From assembly GCF_036320965.1 (NCBI RefSeq), contig NC_092257.1:16497913-16561912 (forward strand): a stretch of 64,000 nt of DNA, in the 5' to 3' direction. The notes beneath the pieces were generated by a model that made no database searches, was not told the origin of the DNA, and worked only from the letters and a program-made list of their open reading frames with translations. Shown here piece after piece: positions 1-9,060 of this stretch. A program made the translations under genes and the position numbers. This DNA is from Panulirus ornatus. Its lineage: Eukaryota > Arthropoda > Malacostraca > Decapoda > Palinuridae. Each line of letters begins with the position of its first letter. Positions within the stretch are counted from its first letter, which is position 1.

Positions 1-445
1 CAGTAGCCTCAAATACAGGAAGGTCAGTCAGTCCGTCAGTAGCCTCAAACACAGGAAGGTCAGTCAGTCAGTCAGTAGCCTCAAATACAGGAAGGTCAGT
101 CAGTCCGTCAGTAGCCTCAAACACAGGAAGGTCAGTCAGTCCGTCAGTAGCCTCAAACACAGGAAGGCCAGTCAGTCAGTCAGTAGCCTCCGACACAGGA
201 AGGTCAGTCAGTCAGTAGCCTCCGACACAGGAAGGTCAGTCAGTCAGTAGCCTCAGACAGACGCAGAAAGGTCAGTCAGTCAGTAGCCTCCGACACAGGA
301 AGGTCAGTCAGTCAGTAGCCTCCGACACAGGAAGGTCAGTCAGTCAGTAAGTTCAGACAGGCACAGGAAGGTCTGTCAGTCAGTAGCCTTAGACACAGGA
401 AAGTCAGTTAACCTCCTGAGCCACAGAAAGGTCATTCAACATCCC
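1..445. repeat. 36/32-bp minisatellite
   Basis: Tandem copies of a unit reading roughly CAGTAGCCTCAAACACAGGA followed by AGGTCAGTCAGTCCGT. The CAGT submotif varies in number, giving 36- and 32-bp forms, and copies decay toward the right end. The array runs off the left edge of the window. It probably lies in an intron of the glycosyltransferase gene that follows, because the first visible exon of that gene has no membrane anchor and so is probably not its first exon. Confidence 0.85.
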
Positions 446-482
446 AAGCCATCACAGACTAATCACTTCCACTGGGCCAGAT

Positions 483-620
483 TTACTTACAACTTACAAT
501 CCACAACTTACAAAGACACGACTTACAATCACACAACTTACAAAGACACAACTTACAATCACACGACTTACAAAGACACAACTCACAATCACACAACTTA
601 CAAAGACACAACTTAAATAA
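483..620. repeat. Minisatellite of ACTTACAA units
   Basis: Alternating ACTTACAATCACACA and ACTTACAAAGACACA units make about four to five copies of a 32-34-bp double unit. The cysteine-rich reading frame on the minus strand here (KLCLCKLCDC pattern) is a product of the repeat and is not proposed as a gene. Confidence 0.8.
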
Positions 621-689
621 CATGGGATCAGAAGACCATATTTCCAGGAATTCGTGGTCATGTGAGGTAACCATTACAACCCCTCGAAC

Positions 690-945
690 TTATAACCTCT
701 CAACCTATCCCCCTCCCGAACTAGCAACTCCCCAACCCAACAATCTACCGAACTAGCCACACAGATCCCGAACTATAGCAGACAACTTACCAAACTAGCA
801 AGTCCCAAACCTAACCTAACCTCCGGACCAAACACCCACCCCCGAACTAGCAACCTCTCCCAACGCAGCAACCTCACCTAAACCAGCAACCTCACCTAAA
901 CCAGTAACCTCGCAACCACCCGAACTAACACCCACCCCTGGCCCC
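690..945. repeat. Degenerate CCGAACTAGCAACC-type repeat
   Basis: Loose 16-20-bp repeats of the words CCGAACTAGCAAC and CTCACCTAAACCAGCAAC fill this stretch. It directly precedes a CT tract and the first visible glycosyltransferase exon. Confidence 0.6.
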
Positions 946-970
946 CCCTCAACCCAAAAAACAACACTAG

Positions 971-974
<4 letters not shown>

Positions 975-1007
<33 letters not shown>
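975..1007. repeat. (CT)n microsatellite
   Basis: An uninterrupted CT dinucleotide run 7-115 bp upstream of every plausible start of the first visible glycosyltransferase exon. Its position would let it act as the polypyrimidine tract of that exon's acceptor; this is inference. Confidence 0.9.
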
Positions 1008-1013
<6 letters not shown>

Positions 1014-1121
1014 GTGGCACGTTTCCTCTGCACACGCTCGCACGAGACACAACGGAGTCTAACGCTAACGTTAATTCCCGCGTTGCGACAGACGCCGGTG
1101 CACGGCTCGGGCGACGCAGGG

Positions 1122-1256
1122 ATGCCGGGCAGCGTCATGGACCTGGACGACACTGGGGGCGTCGAGCAGCAGCCACAGGAGCAGATGATGTGGACGAGGG
1201 TGCTCCCGCCCGTCACTGATGACCCTACGCTGAAGCCTCATGGTGACTGGATGGAG
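1122..1256 (+). CDS. Family-92 glycosyltransferase, first visible exon
   Basis: Encodes a segment ending PHGDWME, followed by the donor GTATGA in phase 0. It joins to [14 protein letters not shown] to give a continuous family-92 N-terminal block, which supports the splice. The frame stays open upstream to 1014, and candidate acceptors lie at about 1047, 1090 and 1120, so the 5' border is uncertain. The acidic, Gln-rich stretch fits a Golgi-lumen stem region. Confidence 0.7.
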
Positions 1257-1380
1257 GTATGACGACAGCCTAGCCTTATTGTTTGTCTCTGCTACACAAC
1301 CCGGACTTCTTTTTTTTTTTAAGTGACTGTGTTGTATGACGACAACCCAAACCCGTCCGTAAGCGATACAGTGGATGAGA

Positions 1381-1452
<72 letters not shown>

Positions 1453-3250
1453 AAGTGTTCATATGATCGTACATTTCTCCCCTTCCAGTGTCCTTATCTT
1501 GAGCCCCTAAGCAACGGTTGGAGTGAGTCATTCCCCTGATATGTGGACACTTGCCACGTTGATTATAAGTCCTTATCACGAAGGTTCCAGAACCGTGTCA
1601 ACGCCACACGCACCCCCCGACCAAGGGCGGCGCCCGTGGACGACGATGACGAAGGGAGGCTCTTCAAGCAAACCTCATAAGTTTGATGAAGATTTCTCTG
1701 CGCTTCCCTGTCGTCTATGAAGGAACATTTGCCAGGCGTTTGGCCAGCCCCTGTGTGATTATACCTTCGGAGCTGTATATTCCTTCCTCTTGTTTACCGG
1801 TAACTTTGACAATCGCCCGAGCTCCCACGACAACAACACTCGCCAACTTTACTTAGGGCGAGACGCAACACTACGTCAGGGAAGCGACAGAACGTCTGAT
1901 GCGAACACCCTGATGCGACACCTGGACCTACGTAAACAATCGTAAAATGATACGACAAGTGACAAGTGATTGTAATTGATATCGGAACAGGTGAATAATT
2001 GTAATTGATATCGGACGTCTGATTGTGTTTCATGTTTGTTTAATTCTTTGCTTTGTTTGCCACTAACGTTTGTTGACGGATGTCGTGTCATTTTTCTATA
2101 TATATATTTCAATGTGCAAGTGGTACATTAGTTTCCTGCAGCCGACACCACACCCCTCCTACACGTATCTGTTTTTCGAGTCACAAGATGTATAAACTCC
2201 TTCGATCCAACCTCTTCGCTTCCGGTTCTATTTCATTCCACTCAGTCCCCTGGTGCCTTGTGGACGTGACCAATGTGTCCCTATGCTCGTACAATTGTTC
2301 TTAAACCATGTTTTCTAGGTAGCGTTACCTCGGTGTGTTGTGGTGAAAAGCGTCTCCTTACCATCGACCATCTTACCATCGACCACTGGAATGAAACGGT
2401 TTGATGGTCGCCACAGCATCTGCATCATGGTGCTCTCGTACAGACAATCAGAAAGTGTATACATCCGGCGGGCCCTGTCTTGGAAGCCTAGGCGCTCGTT
2501 CAAACAAAAAAAAAAAAAATATATAATAATAATAATAATTTGAGTAGTGAGGATAACTTCAATGTGTTGTTGAAGTTATAGCCATGTTATTGCCTGCGTC
2601 AGTGATGCGAGGGCATAAGGAGCCAGGACGCGAGTGAGTGAGGTTTCGTATCAAGCCTCATTTCCTTTATTTAACAACGGTTATAGAGAACAGAGCTAAG
2701 TACTTACGTTTTCTATGAACAACGCAGACTCCCAAAGGTAAACGAAAGAAATTATACTTTCCTCCGTGCTGGGCCAGTCTCAGGATTCTAGTCTTTCCCT
2801 GTAGCCTCAGTTCTCTTATTCCCGGTCCTTGTTGCTCTCCTCTTCATGTATTGCTTAGGTGAAAGTTTAACTTGCCTAAGGACTGACCTTCTCCGGGTAC
2901 TTTGACTATAATGATTCAAATGTGACACATCTTTGATACGAGTCCCTTACGTCCTTTGTTCTCACCTTTTTCCATTCTGTACTCACTCTCTCCTGGTACT
3001 TCCTCACACAAGTCTCCTTCCCAAGCCAACAGACTTTCAAAATACTCACTCCATCTCCTTCTCACATCACCACCACTTGTTATCATCTTCCCATTAGCCC
3101 CCTTCACTGGTGTTCCCATTTGTTCCCTTGTCTTTCTGTCTTGCTCAGCATCATCTTGCTCCATTCTCCCCAATGCTGCAGTGTATCATCACGACAGCTA
3201 CATCTTCGCTGCCTCTTTATCATCAGCACATCCTACGAGGATCATCTTCA

Positions 3251-3283
<33 letters not shown>

Positions 3284-6200
3284 ACACTCAAATCTTTGGA
3301 GCCTCGACGACCTAGGTGTTCCCCATTTGAGAATGATAAAACTTCTCTTCTCATTAGGATATGCAAAAATAATGAATTCACGTTATGTCTAATTACCTAC
3401 GACTTTCCATCCGTTTTGTGTTAGTGTTAGCATTCGTGATGGTGTTGGGCGGCTTCCTCATCACAAAGCTGTAGGCTCACTTGGAGAGATACTTACAGGA
3501 GCGCCACGTTCACGCGAATACCGTTCACATCCCCCTCATCGGAGTACTGAAGCCTCAGCCTTTGTCCCTACACACGGAGGTCCCACATGTCAACAACCCG
3601 TTCCTCCAGAGTCTGATGACCATCTACTACAACGTAAGGAACGTCCTCAAGTTGTACAAGATGTCAAAGAGGCCGGTGGAGCACCTGACGCTCGTGGGGC
3701 ATCTGTCCAGTGGTCTGGGTCCTTTGGTGCTACGCCAGGTGCTGTACTGGATAGGGCTAGCTCTTTTGATGATCATCTTCAGGTGGAGAATTCCTGACAT
3801 AACCCCGTTCCTGCTGGAGGAACACGAGGATCTCCATCAGGACGATTCCCTGGAGGAAGACCAACCAGTGGACCAGCAGGTTGACCACCCCATGTCCCTG
3901 CTGGAGGAACACGAGGATCTCCATCAGGACGATTCCCTGGAGGAGGACTACCCCGTGGACCAGCGGGTTGACCAACACATGTCCCTGCCGGGGGAACACG
4001 AGTCCCTGTAGGAAGACGGACCCGTGAACCAGCAGGTTGACCACCCCATGTCCCTGCCGGAAGAACACGAATCCCTGCAGGAAGACGAACCCGTGGACCA
4101 GCAGGATGATCACCCCATGTCCCTGCCGGAAGAACACGAGTCCGTGAAGGAGGACCACGTCCAGCCCGGGCAGCAGGACCACGTCCAGCCCGGGCAGCAG
4201 GACCACGTCCAGCCCGGGCAGCAGGACCACGTCCAGCCCGGGCAGCAGGACCACGTCCAGCCCGGGCAGCAGGACCACGTCCAGCCCGGGCAGCAGGACC
4301 ACGTCCAGCCCGGGCAGCAGGACCACGTCCAGCCCCGGCAGCAGGACCACGTCCAGCCCCGGCAGCAGGACCACGTCCAGCCCCGGCAGCAGGACCACGT
4401 CCAGCCCCGGCAGCAGGACCACGTCCAGCCCCGGCAGCAGGACCACGTCCAGCCCCGGCAGCAGGACCACGTCCAGCCCCGGCAGCAGGACCACGTCCAG
4501 CCCCGGCAGCATAGCCACTTCCAGCTGTGGCAGCAAGGCCGCTGGACGGAGCAGGTCGAGATTTCCCTACATGATCAGAAATACCTGCTGAACTACAAAA
4601 ACGCCACTGAAAACAGATTCGGCGTCGAGATCAAGTTCACAGGTGAAGACTTCGTTGACGTGGTAGGTTCCAGGAGGGCAGTAACTAATGCCTGCGAGGA
4701 AATTAATTGTTGGCTAAGCTCCCTTCAGCAGGACCACTTCCAGCCCCGGCAGCAGGACCACGTCCAGCCCCGGCAGCAGGACCACGTCCAGCCCCGGCAG
4801 CAGGACCACGTCCAGCCCCGGCAGCAGGACCACGTCCAGCCCCGGCAGCAGGACCACGTCCAGCCCCGGCAGCAGGACCACGTCCAGCCCCGGCAGCAGG
4901 ACCACGTCCAGCCCCGGCAGCATAGCCACTTCCAGCTGTGGTAGCAAGGCCGCTGGACGGAGCAGGTCGAGATTTCCCTACATGATCAGAAATACCTGCT
5001 GAACTACAAAAACGCCACTGAAAACAGATTCGGCGTCGAGATCAAGTTCACAGGTAAAGACTTCGTTGCCGTGGTAGGTTCCAGGAGGGCAGTAACTGAC
5101 GCCTGCGAGGAAATTAATTGTTGGCTAAGCTCCCTTCAGCAGGACCACTTCCAGCCCCGGCAGCAGGACCACGTCCAGCCCCGGCAGCAGGACCACGTCC
5201 AGCCCCGGCAGCAGGACCACGTCCAGCCCCGGCAGCAGGACCACGTCCAGCCCCGGCAGCAGGACCACGTCCAGCCCCGGCAGCAGGACCACGTCCAGCC
5301 CCGGCAGCAGGACCACGTCCAGCCCCGGCAGCAGGACCACGTCCAGCCCCGGCAGCAGGACCACGTCCAGCCCCGGCAGCAGGACCACGTCCAGCCCCGG
5401 CAGCAGGACCACGTCCAGCCCCGGCAGCAGGACCACGTCCAGCCCCGGCAGCAGGACCACGTCCAGCCCCGGCAGCATAGCCACTTCCAGCTGTGGCAGC
5501 AAGGCCGCTGGACGGAGCAGGTCGAGATTTCCCTACATGATCAGAAATACCTGCTGAACTACAAAAACGCCACTGAAAACAGATTCGGCGTCGAGATCAA
5601 GTTCACAGGTGAAGACTTCGTTGACGTGGTAGGTTCCAGGAGGGCAGTAACTAACGCCTGCGAGGAAATTAATTGTTGGCTAAGCTCCCTTCAGCAGGAC
5701 CACTTCCAGCCCCGGCAGCAGGACCTCAAAACTTTAAGAAGAGGTCAGCCACGGATGAGGTGGTACAAATGATCACCGGGAGATAAACGTAAATCACCAT
5801 CAAAAAAAAAAAAGTCTTTACAGTTGACCGGCCGTGTATCTACACCTAATATACACCTATTACTGAGTATGGAATCACTCTTACATTTACTAGTCTAATA
5901 TCGACTAGGCATGGATCACCCATTACTAACTTAATATGGAATTAGTACTACCTTAACTAGGCTTGGATCACCCATTACTAAGGTTATAGAATTAGTACAC
6001 CCATTACTAAGGTTATAGAATTAGGACACCCATTACTAAGGTTATAGAATTAGCATAACTTACTAATCTAACATTAGTTAGTGTAACATTACTAAGCTAG
6101 GATCACCATGGCTACTTCACAAGAGACAGTATCTTAGGTGTGTTTAACATCCTCACATGTGGTTTATTAGCGTTATAACAGCTTCCTTCGAGTGTCTCTT

Positions 6201-8975
6201 TAACAGCATGCTTATGAGTAGTAACTAGAACATTCTTCAGGTCTTCGTTTTAAATTAGTAGTCTCGTCTTGGGTTCTTGTTATGCGTTCAGTCTTCCCAC
6301 TCTCAGTAGGCCACTGTGGTGTGGAACTCATGGTCATATGAGGCTTGAAGTTCCCAGGCGTTTACTTACATCAGCCTTATGATGGGTGTGAGATAATCCC
6401 TCTCTAACCCCACAGCTAAATCCGGGGCTTTACGTATAACTCAGAATGGTGTCGGAGGCTCGCCTTGAACCCCACGGTTCGGTCTGCAATCTTGCCCATT
6501 ATTACCGTTTACGATGAAGTCGGAGGCGGGTTTCGACCACCTTAGCTCGGAATGGTATGAAAGCTGCTGCTGTGTTACTCCTCTTGGTGTAAGAATGGGC
6601 TTAGTCGATCATTTTTGGAATTAAAATCTCTATAGCTATATTAACCACACTGCTGTTTACATACTAGCATTCAATCAGTCTTCGTCTCGCGCCCTTGTTG
6701 GCGTTTATTCTTCCCACTCTCCGTAGCCTCGCCAAGTTTAATTACGGTCCCTTCTCTCCTGTCTCTTTCTGCTTGTTTCTTTTATCCTTTCCGCGTTCCC
6801 TGTTTTGTCTGTGACGAATCTAGCTGTTGTTACCTGCAGAAAGTGTGATCATTTCCCGTGTCAGGATGGTTTGCTGCAGCAGCCACGGTAATGCTCAGTT
6901 TCATATCGAATAACTTAGCATCGTAGCGAGTTATTGATACCGTTATGATAAATAATCTCTGGTGACCTAAAGCCAAAGAAAGCAGTGCAAAGAAGGAGTG
7001 AATAAGAATAAAAAACAAAAGGTCTAAAAGTCATTGGTTAGATATTCGAATTCAAACTTAGAATAACAATATCCATTCTGTACAACTCACTGATGCGTCC
7101 CCACCTTAAATAGTGTGTCGAGTTTTGGTTATCGTACAAGCGGTGAACAACCACGATGAATTTCGGACCAAAAAAAAAGAATTTATGAAAACTACCTAAG
7201 ATGATTTCAACTTGATTAGCTTAAAAAAAAAAAATTGAAGAAGGTCGAGAGGTATTGATACAAGTATTCAAAATCATCAAAGGCTTTGATAATCTCGATC
7301 TTGAAGCAAAGTTCCTTTTTCTTCAACAGTCTTGTTAACAGATGAAATGCTTTACCAGTGAGAGTAGATGAAAGCTGCACCATAGATAAGTTTTTAGAAA
7401 AATGACAACTTCGCTTGAAGTCCATGACTGACGATATTACGGCCTCCATAGTTCCAAGTTTACAAGCGTCCCCCACTAAGTCATAGCTCCGTCTTTTCAT
7501 ACACATTCTTTGTCTCTGATAACCACCAGCTAACAGTGGTTTGGTGCTGTTTGTTTTCCTTTGCATTCCTTTGACATACGTTTCCATGTCTTTCATTTTC
7601 GGTTCATCATCGTCTTCCTGTTTTCACGTTTTTATTTTCTTCTCTCTAAATCCCCTCTCCCAGGTGGTTGGTTCTGAGCGCAGTGTCTTCGTGTACTCAG
7701 CCTACATGGACCGCCGCGGCTCCTCCAACCTTGTCAGGGTCGTGGCCATCCTGAAGAAGAAGAAGAAGGTAAGGGCGCGGCGGGGAGTAGTTACATGACC
7801 CGTGTTATGTAACTCTCGGACCTAACCTATCTTTAACACTCTCAGTATGTGAATTTTTGTACCAGAACTTTTATTAGCAATGATTAGCGTGGCATACTTC
7901 CTCTAGAATATGAAATAAAATCTATTTCTTGAGAATGTCTTAGATATTGAGTTTCATGTTCCGATTCGTCACAAAGTTTGATAATGTTCTCCAGAACAGT
8001 CTCGTAAGTTCTATCTCGCCCCTAGAGTTCCATTTGTCCAGAGTTATACACCACAACTCACACTTCTCGCCACATACAGTTCCTGTGAGTATTTTCTCCC
8101 GTGTACTCTACCCGGATGGTTTTAACCCCTTCAGGTGACTGAGTGTCAAGTGTGGTGGGGCAACGCTACTAGCCGGGTCCGCGCCAAAACTAAACTCATC
8201 CGGGAGAACTGGAACCTGCCTTTCTCGGCCGCCTACATCCTCTGCAGTATGTCGGACGCTACCGCCACCCCTACCCGAGTGTCTCTGGTGGTGGGCGGGC
8301 AAGCTGACGCGACCTCCAGCCTACCCGTTCAGGACCTCGTCAGCAGAGAGCAAATGGGAAACATGAGCGTGTGCGTCAAGCCTTTCCACTACAATTTTGA
8401 CAGGGCGGTGTGGCTCGTCGAATTCATAGAATTCTACCGTCTGCTGGGGGCGGACAAGTTCATTTTCTATAACCACACGACAGGCAGCAACGTCAAGGCC
8501 GTTCTGGATTACTACCAGGACTTTGGAATCGTCACCGTGCTTCCCTGGGCCTTACCTGTCGTCACGCAGAAGGAGATTAGAACGGAGGGCATCTTCGCGG
8601 CCCTCAACGACTGCAACCTCCGTTCGGTCAACCGCTTCCACTTGACAGCCATGGTCGACGTGGACGAGTTCCTTATACCCAGGAACCACCACAACCTCCT
8701 TGATTTGGTGCACTCCTTCGGCAGCCGCTATGACGTGTACGTCTTCCAGGTGAGCGCCTCGTATAACACCTCTTTAGTGAGCTCCTCGTTTTAAAATACC
8801 TCTTTGAACACCTCTTCTTCCGACTCTCCTCTGTAAACCCATTTTCTTCTTTGTTTACATCATCAGGCAGAAATGTCGTTGTTAACTATGTTTATATCGT
8901 TTCCCCTCATGAACACTCCCCCCTCCCCTCCCCCTAACAAGCAATTTTTCCCTATATTTACACCTTCCGTTTGCG

Positions 8976-9060
<85 letters not shown>

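Larger units (their letters stand above)
3481..5772 (+). pseudogene. [10 protein letters not shown]-like repeat protein frame with two TAG codons
   Basis: One frame stays open for about 764 codons except for TAG at 4009-4011 and 4942-4944. Each TAG sits where sister repeat copies have CAG (Gln). The N-terminal part, about 100 residues, has a hydrophobic stretch near [14 protein letters not shown]. Acidic units of about 23 residues (SLPEEHES ... [10 protein letters not shown]) follow, then arrays of the octapeptide QDHVQPRQ (early copies QDHVQPGQ). Three near-identical modules of about 70 residues (near 4534-4731, 4945-5142 and 5500-5697) contain [23 protein letters not shown] and [17 protein letters not shown]; the hydrophobic pattern resembles a KH RNA-binding fold without GxxG. 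There is no obvious ATG near 3481, but an acceptor-like TACTTACAG ends at 3498, so this may be an exon. A run of A follows the stop at about 5801-5812, so a retrocopy is also possible. I do not recognise the family. It lies in an intron of the glycosyltransferase gene, same strand. Confidence 0.55.

Noticed and set aside
1..445. CRISPR-like array of 36-bp repeats
   Set aside because: Repeats are directly tandem without unique spacers, and the genome is eukaryotic; it is a minisatellite.
483..674. Cysteine-rich small protein (KLCLCKLCDC pattern)
   Set aside because: Arises from a short tandem repeat; no start context, signal peptide or family match, so not called a metallothionein or peptide gene.
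3757..4536. 259-codon minus-strand frame of LPGLDVVL repeats
   Set aside because: It is the reverse complement of the QDHVQPRQ minisatellite; the plus frame also carries the conserved KH-like modules, so the minus frame is treated as a by-product.
7541..7798. 85-codon plus frame taken as a whole gene
   Set aside because: Only 7664-7768 is coding, bounded by a good acceptor and donor; the rest is intron.
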